Position numbers and translations under genes: made by a program. This document shows positions 8,411 through 17,186 of a stretch of DNA of 64,000 bases, piece by piece (position 1 is the first letter of the stretch; every line of letters starts with the position of its first letter). Source of the DNA: Enterovibrio gelatinilyticus. GTDB taxonomy: Bacteria; Pseudomonadota; Gammaproteobacteria; Enterobacterales; Vibrionaceae. The stretch lies in NCBI RefSeq assembly GCF_028683095.1, contig NZ_JAJUBC010000011.1, positions 104,871-168,870 of the forward strand, read 5' to 3'. The notes under the pieces are model-generated. The model saw nothing but the letters and a program-made list of their open reading frames with translations, was not told the DNA's origin and did not search any database.

Positions 8411-8433
8411 GATGAGAATGAATATCATTTCAA
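8411..8433 (-). promoter_or_regulatory. Putative Fur box
   Basis: GAGAATGAATATCATT within 8414-8430 matches the 19-bp Fur consensus (GATAATGATAATCATTATC) at about 13 positions by eye. It lies between the AraC regulator and the small Cys-containing gene, so the latter is the likely iron-repressed target. Confidence 0.55.
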
Positions 8434-8479
8434 TGAATTTACGGTGTAAATTTCAACCACGCGGGTGAGATCAAAGTGA

Positions 8480-9244
8480 CTAAATGTAGCGTCTAGGCGT
8501 ATCGCCCGTCATTTTTCGGAAGAAGCTAATGAACGCGCTGTCACTGGAAAAAGAGAGCGAGTCTGCCACCTCACACACTCTCGTACCTTCAGAGAGCCTT
8601 TCAATTGCCGCTTGCAAACGCCACTGTTGACGCCAAGATTGGTAAGGCATCCCCGTTTCTCTTGTGAAGATTCGACTGATCGTTTTTGCACTAGCGCCAA
8701 TGTGAGTCGCCATATCAATTAAGTGCTCAGGCAATCGCTTTCCTTCCATGACGTCAGTTAGCCAATCCGACAAACGACGATCTGTCGGAAGCTTCAACGA
8801 AAAATACTCCGGCTCTGCAGTATTAAGCTCTTCGCAAAACAATGACAAAATCGTCTGCTGCTCTTCTATCGATTTATCCCACTCCCAATAAGCCATACGC
8901 TCAATCAACTCACGAAGAAGGCCATTTACCGCAAATATTCTTATCTCTTGAGGAAGGCTAGATGAAACACTGCGATCGACGTATAAGGAGCGATACGCAA
9001 CGACATTTCTCATCACCGCAGAATGTTCAGTACCCGAAGGGATCCACGCCGCTCTAGATGGAGGTAATACACACCAAAAGCCATCAAGCCTTATGCTCAT
9101 ACACCCAGAAGACGCGAACAAGAGTTGGTGCTTACGATGCCGATGTACACCCGCATCATGCTTACCCACTTGTGCTGCCACACCAACAATCAAGTTGTTG
9201 ATCTGATCAGCATTGAATCTTGTTGTTTCGTTAATCTCTGCCAT
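8480..9244 (-). CDS. AraC-family regulator with cupin N-terminus
   Basis: 254-residue regulator. The N-terminal half is cupin-like (HDAGVHRHRKHQLLFASSG near 30-48, then WIPSGTEHSAV), as in the NimR/YdeO-like branch that senses small molecules. The C-terminal half (about 160-254) holds two helix-turn-helix motifs, ending FSSDSAFISFFRKMTGDTPRRYI in pieces typical of the family. Only a weak ribosome site precedes the ATG. The Fur-box gene is downstream on the same strand; whether the regulator controls it, or an iron-uptake gene elsewhere, is not shown. Confidence 0.8.
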   Translation of the reverse strand: MAEINETTRFNADQINNLIVGVAAQVGKHDAGVHRHRKHQLLFASSGCMSIRLDGFWCVLPPSRAAWIPSGTEHSAVMRNVVAYRSLYVDRSVSSSLPQEIRIFAVNGLLRELIERMAYWEWDKSIEEQQTILSLFCEELNTAEPEYFSLKLPTDRRLSDWLTDVMEGKRLPEHLIDMATHIGASAKTISRIFTRETGMPYQSWRQQWRLQAAIERLSEGTRVCEVADSLSFSSDSAFISFFRKMTGDTPRRYI

Positions 9245-9380
9245 CTATACCAAACTTACCCTTAAAACTCGTGAATCAGTACGAGCATAGAGAGGCAATT
9301 GGTTTACTTTTCGTAGAAGAACGGTGAGATCAGGTTGTGTAGGGATACAGTTCAATAAGTCAGATTGCAAACCTAAAGAA

Positions 9381-9402
9381 TCGCCCGCAATACAGCGGGC
9401 GA
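9381..9402 (-). terminator. Terminator of the AraC-GyrI regulator gene
   Basis: Perfect 8-bp stem TCGCCCGC/GCGGGCGA with a 6-nt loop. On the minus strand it is followed by TTCTTT, 32 bp past the stop of the gene at 9434. Confidence 0.7.
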
Positions 9403-9433
9403 GTAGAGACATAGCGAAATATGTGGTGGGATC

Positions 9434-10339
9434 CTACACTTTTATCGCCGTACAAAAGCTGACATCAGCATGTTGTGTTTGTGGATCAAAGCTATGGTAG
9501 AGCTCAAAACAAGGGCGATTATCATTTTCAAACCCTGATTCAATAACGTCTGCCATAATGTCATCCCACGCAGAAGCGTATTGATTGAAATCCGTCATTG
9601 TCTTTCGCATCACACCGTAGTTGCCTCCTGGAAAATCTTGAAGCTCAATCCCGGGCATCACGTCCGTATCCGCTGGCACCATTAAACAGATATCTGTTCG
9701 ACACTTCTCTGCTGGGGTGATTTCAGGATTATCATGGTAGATAAAGATGCTAGTACAACCTGCCAGCCCTTTCGGCCCAGCCCATTGATAAAGACGGCCC
9801 GCAGCCTCGTCATATCCTTCCCCATAAGGACCTGTGACACGAACAAAAGCCAAGGTTGCGGGTTCAAAAGTTTGCGTTTCCATATATTCACTCCGTTGTT
9901 TTGTGTTAGTGGAGCCAGTATATGGATAGCTATCATCGCCAGCGTTTCCAATCTTGCGCAAAGCGTGTCCAATCTTGCTGCTTCGAGATAACTCTGAAAA
10001 TGCTGCTAAGTTGGGGCAATCTCTAAACGCACTAGGCGAAACCCCAAAATGTTGATTAAAGGCTTTTGCTAGGCTTTGAGAGGATGAAAACCCATAGTCC
10101 AAAGCCACATTCATCACGGGTTGTTTGTTCTTAAAGAGATCATCCGCAGCGGATTCCAGCCTTAAGCGCCGAATATAGTCAGCCAGTGTTTCTTTCTGTA
10201 CGGCTTTGAATGTGCGATGAAAGTGATACGGGGACAAGTTTGCAAGGGCAGCCACCTCAGTGAGATTCAACGGATCATTGAAGTGTTTTTCCAAATAACG
10301 AATAACAGGGCGCAACCGTTTTTTATAGTCCACTTTCAT
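9434..10339 (-). CDS. AraC-family regulator fused to a GyrI-like effector domain
   Basis: 301-residue regulator of the Rob/SoxS-like type. The N-terminal domain (1-105) is an AraC DNA-binding unit (LTEVAALANLSPYHFHRTF; LDYGFSSSQSLAKAFNQHFG). A linker leads to a GyrI-like small-molecule domain (about 152-301, TFEPATLAFVRVTGPYGEGY... LQDFPGGNYGVM). Such proteins often respond to amphipathic or toxic compounds and activate efflux or detoxification genes. The internal ATG at 10339 is preferred to the upstream start at 10399, because the extra 20 residues are not conserved in style and a GAGA sequence precedes 10339. Confidence 0.85.
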   Translation of the reverse strand: MKVDYKKRLRPVIRYLEKHFNDPLNLTEVAALANLSPYHFHRTFKAVQKETLADYIRRLRLESAADDLFKNKQPVMNVALDYGFSSSQSLAKAFNQHFGVSPSAFRDCPNLAAFSELSRSSKIGHALRKIGNAGDDSYPYTGSTNTKQRSEYMETQTFEPATLAFVRVTGPYGEGYDEAAGRLYQWAGPKGLAGCTSIFIYHDNPEITPAEKCRTDICLMVPADTDVMPGIELQDFPGGNYGVMRKTMTDFNQYASAWDDIMADVIESGFENDNRPCFELYHSFDPQTQHADVSFCTAIKV

Positions 10340-10604
10340 CAATGCTGTCTCTTTTCTCGATTTAACAAACACGCACACTATCGAACACGTTTTAGTCAAG
10401 CAAGTTCAACCGCTTGATATCTGAGCTACATCATTTGAAATTCGACACGTCACACGTCAATACTCTCTCAGCGTATAACATCGAGAAAATGCGGTGAAAA
10501 AACCAGCTCGACGAGAGCAGAGTCACCAAATAAGAGGACTTCGCTTCAATATGCAAATGGTTTAGGTATAGTTCCGAACATTGAGTTGTAGACAGTGAAG
10601 AACC

Positions 10605-10958
10605 ATGGATTTCGAACAACACTTAGATCGTGCACACCAAGTACTTCTAAAGAAAGGATTTTCTGGCGCAGCCATCAATCCCATCATCTACCGTCTTGCA
10701 CGCAAGGTGGGTATCAAACTACCACCACCTCAATTCGCGCATTTTGGCGCGAACATTCTTGCAGGCACTTTGTGGTTTGGCACGCTATGGGGCGTCATCA
10801 TGTGGTTTATGCAATGGCAAACACTGGGGGTTTCTCTAAGTTACGCCGTTAATGCATCACTGATCACAGGGATGTTCTTTGGTCTATTGATGTCGATTTG
10901 GTACAGAATTAGCGCAAAACGTAAGTCCGTCCCTAGCTGGCAATCGCTGGCTGAATAG
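10605..10958 (+). CDS. Small membrane protein, DUF6404-like
   Basis: 117 residues. A soluble N-terminal helix region (1-45, FEQHLDRAHQVLLKKGFSG... RLARKVGIKLPPPQF) is followed by two transmembrane helices (about 48-70 ILAGTLWFGTLWGVIMWFM and 78-100) and a short basic tail. The layout matches the small vibrio membrane proteins that I recall as DUF6404; function unknown. It is monocistronic, between an oppositely oriented regulator and a bidirectional terminator. Confidence 0.7.
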   Translation: MDFEQHLDRAHQVLLKKGFSGAAINPIIYRLARKVGIKLPPPQFAHFGANILAGTLWFGTLWGVIMWFMQWQTLGVSLSYAVNASLITGMFFGLLMSIWYRISAKRKSVPSWQSLAE

Positions 10959-10967
10959 ATTGTCTGG

Positions 10968-11008
10968 TCTGCCAGCTATCTCATTTGGGGGAATGGATCG
11001 CTGGCAGA
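10968..11008. repeat. 9-bp inverted repeat after the DUF6404-like gene
   Basis: TCTGCCAGC (10968-10976) and GCTGGCAGA (11000-11008) pair perfectly over a 23-nt loop, just before the stronger terminator at 11018. It could be part of a compound terminator. Confidence 0.5.
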
Positions 11009-11017
11009 TCAGCACTA

Positions 11018-11047
11018 AAAAAGCACGATGGCATCATCGTGCTTTTT
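11018..11047. terminator. Bidirectional terminator
   Basis: AAGCACGATG (11021-11030) pairs with CATCGTGCTT (11035-11044) across a 4-nt loop, with an A-run before and a T-run after. It serves the DUF6404-like gene on plus and the ABC transporter operon on minus. Confidence 0.9.
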
Positions 11048-11101
11048 ATCTCTGCGAGACCTGTCCGAAAACAACTCACTAACACGACTAGAATCTGTCG
11101 C

Positions 11102-11950
11102 TTATTCTTCAATACCTCGCAATCGCGCACTGCGTCGGCGCAAAAACTCTAGCGTCGTCAGCAAAGCAATCGAAAGCACCACCAACAAGGTTGCCGCCGC
11201 GAGAATCGTTGGACTAATTTCCTCACGTATTCCCGACCACATCTGGATCGGTAAAGTACTTTGCTCCGGACCCGCAATAAACAACACCACGACGACCTCA
11301 TCAAACGATGTGATAAATGCGAACAAGGCACCCGAAATCACCCCAGGTGTCACCAATGGCAAGACCACTTTAAAGAAAGTTGTCACTGGATTTGCACCTA
11401 AGCTTGCTGCTGCGCGAGTTAACGAGTGATCAAACCCGCTTAGTGTTGCGGTCACTGTGATTACCACAAAAGGGATCCCTAATGCAGTATGAGCCAATAC
11501 AACACCCACATACGTGTGAGTAAGTTGGAAACGGGAAAAGAAGAAGAACATCGCAGCTGCCGATATAATCAGTGGCACTATCATTGGCGAGATCAAAATC
11601 GCCATGACCAAGTCCTTATAAGGCATGTAGCGGCTTGATAGCCCCAATGCAGCAATTGTCCCTAATACTGTCGCTAGAAAGGTCGAAGCAATCGCAACAA
11701 TAATGCTGTTCTTAACGGCTGATTGCCAAGCATCCGAAGTAAAGAAATCTTCATACCAGCGCAGTGAATAGCCCGCGGGGTCGAAACTCAACATCTCTTG
11801 CGTGAATGTAAAATAAGGCTGAGCATTAAAACTTAGCGGTAAAATAACCAGCAACGGACCAATCAAAAACAAAAATATTGCTGCACAAATCACGCGGAAA
11901 ACAACAAACCATACTTTTTCGCCGGTCGTCGCACATTCTGGTAATGCCAT
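11102..11950 (-). CDS. ABC transporter permease, spermidine/putrescine PotC type
   Basis: Inner-membrane permease of 282 residues and last gene of a four-gene import operon. About six hydrophobic segments are visible, starting VVFRVICAAIFLFLIGPLLVI. The EAA loop that contacts the ATPase is present (RAAASLGANPVTTFFKVVLP near 175-195), and FAFITSFDEVVVVLFI is typical of PotC/PotI proteins. AGGGA precedes the ATG, 8 bp after the upstream permease gene. The substrate is probably a polyamine or related cation. Confidence 0.88.
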   Translation of the reverse strand: MALPECATTGEKVWFVVFRVICAAIFLFLIGPLLVILPLSFNAQPYFTFTQEMLSFDPAGYSLRWYEDFFTSDAWQSAVKNSIIVAIASTFLATVLGTIAALGLSSRYMPYKDLVMAILISPMIVPLIISAAAMFFFFSRFQLTHTYVGVVLAHTALGIPFVVITVTATLSGFDHSLTRAAASLGANPVTTFFKVVLPLVTPGVISGALFAFITSFDEVVVVLFIAGPEQSTLPIQMWSGIREEISPTILAAATLLVVLSIALLTTLEFLRRRSARLRGIEE

Positions 11951-11958
11951 TGTTATCC

Positions 11959-13218
11959 CTACCCTAACTTCACGTTGTCGACGCCAACTAGACGGTTATA
12001 AAGCCAATACAAAATCATCACGACCACCAGCAAAATAGAAGCGATAGCCGCAGCCAAACCCCAATTCAAAGACGTTTGCATGTGGTAAGCAATGAAGTTG
12101 GTAATAAATGTGCCGGTTTGCCCCCCTACTAGAGCAGGAGTAATGTAGTAACCAATTGAAAGGATAAACACCAAAATCGAACCTGCGCCAATGCCTGGTA
12201 ATGTTTGAGGGAAATAGACTCGACGGAATGCCATCGCTTGCGTTGCGCCCATCGAACGCGCAGCACGCATATAGCTTGGTGATATAGTTTTCATCACAGA
12301 ATAAAGCGGTAAAATCATAAACGGCAGTAAGATATGCGTCATCGCAATCAAGGTGCCTGTTTGGTTGTAAATCATTTGGATCCGACTTTCGTCGTCTAAC
12401 ACCCCTGCTCCCACCATCAGGTCATTCAGCACGCCTTGCTGCTGCAAAATGGCAATCCAAGTTGCGGTTCGAACCAGCAATGATGTCCAAAATGGCAGAA
12501 GAACCAAGATCATCAGCATATTGGCTTTTTTAGGTGGCAAGTTAGCCAGCAAATACGCAATGGGGTAACCCAATAACAAGCAAAGGAAGGTGATAGACAT
12601 GCTCATGTAGAGCGTGCGCCAGAACAGAGAGTTATAAATTTGCAGATATTCAGGTTGAGCAACAATGTCACCGTTGTCGTCATACCTAAGATCGACGGCA
12701 TTAAGGTAGTAAGACAAGGTATAAGGCGATGACTCGCGCTCGATCAGTTTCCAAACACTAATATCCCCCCAGCGTTTATCCACTTTTACCATTGCTTCTT
12801 TGTATGGTCCATCCGTCATACGTTTTGATTTACGCGCCGATTTCATGATCAACGAGCGCATACCTGATTTCTCGTAGTTTAAACGAGAGGCAGCCTTACC
12901 AATATTTCTCGCTTCAGCGCCAATTTGTAAATCTGACACCAACGCGGCATACACTTCTTCACTCGGTAACTCGTTACCATCCCAGCTTTCAAGTGCCGCC
13001 GTGGTTTGCGGTAGATAAGTATGTACTTCAGGGTTTTCAACACTGCGTTGTAGCATGTCAAAAATAGGGAGCACGAAGGCGATGAGCAAAAACGCCAACA
13101 ATGGGGCGACAAGCATAAAAGCTTTGATTTTATTGCGACGAATCGAGCGCTGTTGGCTCACGCGTAGTGATACACCGTCTGCCGTTTTAATGTCGTTGGC
13201 TGTACTTCCTTGCACCAC
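11959..13218 (-). CDS. ABC transporter permease, PotB type, with enlarged periplasmic region
   Basis: 419-residue permease, roughly 130 longer than E. coli PotB. The extra length sits between the first transmembrane helix (about 34-54) and the second (about 205-225): residues 60-200 form a charged, mostly soluble segment that should face the periplasm. The EAA loop is AARSMGATQAMAFRRVYFPQ near 325-345. It starts GTG GTG behind AGGGAG. Long-loop PotB-like permeases occur in some polyamine/opine-type importers; what the extra domain does is unknown. Confidence 0.85.
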   Translation of the reverse strand: MVQGSTANDIKTADGVSLRVSQQRSIRRNKIKAFMLVAPLLAFLLIAFVLPIFDMLQRSVENPEVHTYLPQTTAALESWDGNELPSEEVYAALVSDLQIGAEARNIGKAASRLNYEKSGMRSLIMKSARKSKRMTDGPYKEAMVKVDKRWGDISVWKLIERESSPYTLSYYLNAVDLRYDDNGDIVAQPEYLQIYNSLFWRTLYMSMSITFLCLLLGYPIAYLLANLPPKKANMLMILVLLPFWTSLLVRTATWIAILQQQGVLNDLMVGAGVLDDESRIQMIYNQTGTLIAMTHILLPFMILPLYSVMKTISPSYMRAARSMGATQAMAFRRVYFPQTLPGIGAGSILVFILSIGYYITPALVGGQTGTFITNFIAYHMQTSLNWGLAAAIASILLVVVMILYWLYNRLVGVDNVKLG

Positions 13219-13286
13219 ACTCTCCCTACTTAACGAAACGCAAAAGGCAGGGATCGCGAAAAACGATCACCCGCCAATACTTCAAT

Positions 13287-14375
13287 TTATTGCGCTAACC
13301 ACGCATTAAAACGCTGAGCTAGCTCATCACCGTTATCCGCCCAGAACTCATCATCTTTCGGAATAGCAGTTGCGAAGTTAGGTCCGTATGTTGGCATATG
13401 TGGTTTCATGTCAATGCCAGTATCCGCGTGCGTTGTCACCATAGCTGCTGAAGAGTTACGCGCTGGACCATAAGAAATGTATTTTGCTTGGTCAGCCAAA
13501 CGCTGTGAGTCAGTAGCAAAGCGCAGATAATCTTTCACTTTGTCCATTTTGCCTTTTGGCACAACCCAACCGTCTAGCTCAAATACCTGACCATCCCAAA
13601 TGATGTCGAACGGTTGTTTCTCGTTCACTGCAGCATTGAAAATACGGCCATTGTATGCAGAAGCAAACGCAACTTCTTTGTCCGCCAATAGTTGTGGCGG
13701 CTGTGCACCTTCTTCCCACCAAATAACTGAGTCTTTAATGGTATCGAGCTTTTTAAATGCACGCTGAACACCTTGCTCAGTACCGAGCACCTCGTAAACA
13801 TCCGACGCTGGTACACCATCTGCAATCAGAGCCCACTCAAGGTTGTTAATTGGCTTTTTCTGAAGTGAGCGCTTGCCTGGGAAGTTTTTCAGGTCAAACA
13901 CATCCTGAATCTTGCTTGGTTGATTGCCAGCAAACATCTCTGAGTTAAACGCAACAATATTGGAGTAAACAATAGAAGGGACGAAGCACTCACTCAGCGA
14001 TCCAGCAAGGAAATCTTTGGTTGCCGCAGTACCATCAGGAGCAGCAGCCAACAAAACATCGTGATCTAGAGGCTCAGCCAAACCTTCATCACACGCAACA
14101 ATTGCATCTGATGGAAGAATATCAACCAAATCCCATGTCACATTTCCAGACTCAACTTGCGCACGTAGGCCCGACAGGCCGTTTTGTGCTTTATCAATGT
14201 TAACGACTTTTTGACCAGTCTTCGCTGTCCATGGTTCATGATAGGCTTTAGTCTGGCTTGCAGTATATGCACCACCCCAAGAAACAACATTGAGTGACTC
14301 TTCAGCAGCCATTGCCGTTGAAGCAACACCCGTAAAACCAGCCAGAATGGCAACATGTAACGCGAGTTTTTTCAT
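13287..14375 (-). CDS. Periplasmic substrate-binding protein, PotD-like
   Basis: 362-residue extracellular solute-binding protein. A clear signal peptide (KKLALHVAILAGFTGVASTAMA, cleavage near residue 24) is followed by the mature start EESLNVVSWGGAYT, typical of PotD/PotF family 1 proteins. VWWEEGAQPPQLLADKEVAF-like and GWVVPKG segments fit the two-lobed fold. The ATG at 14375 is chosen over 14384 because AAGGA sits 8 nt upstream of it and directly touches the other. It delivers the ligand to the two downstream permeases. Spermidine, putrescine or another amine are all possible. Confidence 0.88.
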   Translation of the reverse strand: MKKLALHVAILAGFTGVASTAMAAEESLNVVSWGGAYTASQTKAYHEPWTAKTGQKVVNIDKAQNGLSGLRAQVESGNVTWDLVDILPSDAIVACDEGLAEPLDHDVLLAAAPDGTAATKDFLAGSLSECFVPSIVYSNIVAFNSEMFAGNQPSKIQDVFDLKNFPGKRSLQKKPINNLEWALIADGVPASDVYEVLGTEQGVQRAFKKLDTIKDSVIWWEEGAQPPQLLADKEVAFASAYNGRIFNAAVNEKQPFDIIWDGQVFELDGWVVPKGKMDKVKDYLRFATDSQRLADQAKYISYGPARNSSAAMVTTHADTGIDMKPHMPTYGPNFATAIPKDDEFWADNGDELAQRFNAWLAQ

Positions 14376-14562
14376 TGTATTCATCCTTAATTCTTTCGCA
14401 TATTGATGTCTGAGCAGGATAAGGACTCCACTTCTTAGCCTAAAATTAGGCGAAAGAAAAACGACGTTCCTGACTTGCTCAATCTTTTCCCGATCTTTAT
14501 ATCGTTTTCATTTCCGGCAGAGCATTTTCGTTTCAGCGCTAACGCACGAGCCTTTGTTGCAA

Positions 14563-15675
14563 TTAAGAAGCATCGAGCGCTCTACAGTCATCTTGCGACC
14601 AACCAATACTGATCATGTCACCACGTCGCAAATCAGGGTGACCTTCGGCATTCGGCGTTTTAATAATAAACTCGTCACTATCGCAGACCTTCACGCGAGT
14701 TCGCAGGTGATCACCGAGGTAAATAACTTCTTCTACCTTGGCATCAAAAATGTTGGGTAACGCCCCTTGCGCAGGGTTGATAACAATACGCTCTGGTCGT
14801 AAAGATAAAGTAGAGATGTCACCCGCCTTATTCACAGCAACGGGATTGGCGGTAATGATGTCGCCATTGGGGACTTGAACCTTGCAATGGTTGTCATCTA
14901 GCGACAGCACGTCACCTTTCAAGCGGTTGTTCTCACCGATAAACTGCGCAACAAACGCATTGGCAGGACGCTCATAAAGCTCTTCAGGTGTCGCCAATTG
15001 CTGCACAATGCCATCGTTAAATACAGCAATGCGATCAGACATCGTGAGGGCTTCAGATTGATCGTGGGTGACGTAAATCATGGTCACGCCCAAATCTTCT
15101 TGAATATGTTTGATCTCGTATTGCATCTCTTCGCGAAGATTTTTGTCTAGGGCGCCAAGCGGTTCATCCATCAAGACCAACTCGGGTTCAAACACCAAAG
15201 CACGCGCGACAGCAACGCGTTGCTGCTGACCACCAGACAAATGTGCGGGGCGACGATGACCAAATTCAGAAAGACGAACCATATCGAGCGCTCGCTTCAC
15301 TTTCTTTTCAACATCGGATTTAGACATGTTGCGAACTTGCAAAGGGAACGCGAGGTTTTCTTCCACTGTCATGTGAGGAAAAAGCGCGTAGTTTTGGAAG
15401 ACCAATCCAATGCCACGTTTGTGTGGCGGAAGTGTTTTAATCGGATTGCCGTTGAGAAAGATGTCACCATGGGTTGGCTGTTCAAAACCCGCCATCATCA
15501 TGAGTACCGTCGACTTTCCTGATCCTGAAGGACCAAGCAGAGTGATGAATTCACCTTGCTCGATATCCATTTCGAACCCTTTGACCACCAACGTTCTACC
15601 ATCATAGCTCTTTTGGATATTATCGAACTTTACGAAGGGAAATGGTGAATCCTTTGAATATTCATCCTGTTGCAT
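14563..15675 (-). CDS. ABC transporter ATPase, PotA type
   Basis: First gene of the importer operon; 370 residues (E. coli PotA 378). Walker A GPSGSGKST at about 48-56, Q-loop VFQNYALFPH, signature LSGGQQQRVAVARAL, Walker B LVLMDEPLGALD and switch His in YVTHDQSEALTMSD are all present. A C-terminal TOBE domain (about 285-370) fits this importer class. The start at 15675 is preferred over the longer frame to 15786, whose extra 37 residues do not resemble the family. The binding-protein gene follows after a 187-bp gap, unusually long within an operon, so a second promoter there is possible. Confidence 0.88.
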   Translation of the reverse strand: MQQDEYSKDSPFPFVKFDNIQKSYDGRTLVVKGFEMDIEQGEFITLLGPSGSGKSTVLMMMAGFEQPTHGDIFLNGNPIKTLPPHKRGIGLVFQNYALFPHMTVEENLAFPLQVRNMSKSDVEKKVKRALDMVRLSEFGHRRPAHLSGGQQQRVAVARALVFEPELVLMDEPLGALDKNLREEMQYEIKHIQEDLGVTMIYVTHDQSEALTMSDRIAVFNDGIVQQLATPEELYERPANAFVAQFIGENNRLKGDVLSLDDNHCKVQVPNGDIITANPVAVNKAGDISTLSLRPERIVINPAQGALPNIFDAKVEEVIYLGDHLRTRVKVCDSDEFIIKTPNAEGHPDLRRGDMISIGWSQDDCRALDAS

Positions 15676-16029
15676 CTCTCGAGCATTCCTTACACCTCTA
15701 AACAAACATAAGCGTATAACATGCCCGTAACATTGACCAAAACGCATACTAACTTGTGAGAGACTGATCAAAGCTATCTCATGCAAAAGTGCACTTCTCT
15801 CAACAAGAAAATCAACCAGTTAGCGTAATAAGATCACGTTTATAAACAAGGAGTAAACATCAGTTGCACCGCCTTTGTTATCCTGAACACAGATATACAA
15901 AATCACCTTACTTCGATTGTTGCGAGATATTATCGGTCAAAGCGTATCAAGTCGTGACTTCCCTCCCTACTCACGAAGTCTGTCAGCTATATGATTCAAC
16001 TCTGTATTCTTTTGTTTGAGGCGATAAAA
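15676..16029. promoter_or_regulatory. Divergent promoter region of the amine importer and betaine-type binding protein
   Basis: 354 bp between divergent starts with no gene. The middle (15820-15930) is AT-rich and suitable for promoters in both directions. I could not identify a specific operator. Confidence 0.4.
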
Positions 16030-17019
16030 ATGTTTGTACGGTTAACTCCTTTGGCTTTACTTGTTGCTCTGTCTCCGTTTGCACAAGCCGACGAATGTGG
16101 CGATGTCACCATTGCCGATATGAACTGGAATTCGGCGACGCTGATGGCACACGTTGATCAGTTCATCCTTGAAAACGGATATGATTGCAACGCGGAACTC
16201 GTTCCCGGCGATACCATGCCAACAGGCGTATCTATGACGGAAAAAGGAGAACCTGACATTGCGCCCGAATTTTGGAGCAACTCGCACAAGGACATGCTCC
16301 AAAAAGGCGTAGATGAAGGCAAACTTCGATTCGCTGGCAAAGCTTTTTCTGAAGGCGGCGAGGAAGGCTTCTGGGTACCGAAATACATGGTCGATAAGCA
16401 TCCTGAACTAGCTACCATCGAGGGCATTAAAGCCAATGCAAAACTCTTCCCTCACCCAGAAGATGATACAAAATCAGCATTCATGACCTGTCCTTCAGGC
16501 TGGACATGCCAGGTCACTGCAGGACATCTGTTTGATGCTCTGAATATGGAAGAATCTGGTTTTGAGCTGGTTGACCCCGGCTCTGGTGCAGCGCTCGCTG
16601 GCTCTATCGCTCGCGCATACGACCGCGGGAATTCATGGTTAGGTTATTACTGGTCACCAACGCCTGTATTAGGTCGTTATGACATGGTCAACGTCGATTT
16701 CGGTGTAGAGGCAGATCCGGCGCACTATGAAAGCTGCATTACCCAAGAAGACTGCGAAAACCCAAAAGTAACGGCCTACCCGCCGTCGGCAGTGAATACC
16801 ATCACCACAGAGTCTTTTGCTCAAGAATCACCCGCGGCATATGAATACATTTCTAAACGTGCCTACGCCAATGCCGACATGAGCGCCATGATGGCATGGA
16901 TGGAAGAAAACCAAGCAGACGGAGAAATTGCAGCGTTTGAGTTCTTGGAATCCTACCCACATGTTTGGACCCAGTGGGTACCTGCAAATGTGGCAGATAA
17001 AGTGAAAAAAGCGCTGTAA
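16030..17019 (+). CDS. Betaine/choline-type ABC substrate-binding protein (ProX/OpuAC fold), orphan
   Basis: 329-residue periplasmic protein. Signal peptide MFVRLTPLALLVALSPFAQA (cleavage after residue 20), then a mature protein of the glycine betaine/carnitine/choline-binding superfamily. Tell-tale segments are PEFWSNSH near 80 and GYYWSPTPVLGRYDMV near 205-220, where aromatic residues usually cage quaternary amines. Three extra cysteine pairs (DECGD, TCPSGWTC, SCITQEDC) suggest disulfides. GAGG 8 nt upstream fixes the start. No permease or ATPase gene accompanies it, so it must use partners elsewhere. Confidence 0.85.
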   Translation: MFVRLTPLALLVALSPFAQADECGDVTIADMNWNSATLMAHVDQFILENGYDCNAELVPGDTMPTGVSMTEKGEPDIAPEFWSNSHKDMLQKGVDEGKLRFAGKAFSEGGEEGFWVPKYMVDKHPELATIEGIKANAKLFPHPEDDTKSAFMTCPSGWTCQVTAGHLFDALNMEESGFELVDPGSGAALAGSIARAYDRGNSWLGYYWSPTPVLGRYDMVNVDFGVEADPAHYESCITQEDCENPKVTAYPPSAVNTITTESFAQESPAAYEYISKRAYANADMSAMMAWMEENQADGEIAAFEFLESYPHVWTQWVPANVADKVKKAL

Positions 17020-17097
17020 TACTCCTGAGGTGTTGGTGGCGAGGTTCGCGCCAAGATTTCGCCAACAATAAGCAATAATGCAACAAACAGATCAAAA

Positions 17098-17132
17098 AAC
17101 GGCTTAAGGGATTATCCCTTAAGCCGTTCTTC
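17098..17132. terminator. Bidirectional terminator
   Basis: AACGGCTTAAGGGA (17098-17111) pairs with TCCCTTAAGCCGTT (17115-17128), a 14-bp stem with a 3-nt loop and A-rich and T-rich sides. It lies between the binding-protein gene and the convergent lipoprotein gene. Confidence 0.88.
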
Positions 17133-17186
17133 ATTATATGTATGAGTTTCATTCAACGACGACAATGTCACTCACGGACTTGAGAA

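Noticed and set aside
8085..8411. 108-codon plus-strand frame opposite the Fur-box gene
   Set aside because: No good ribosome site; the minus frame has GGGGAG at proper spacing and a Fur-like box upstream.
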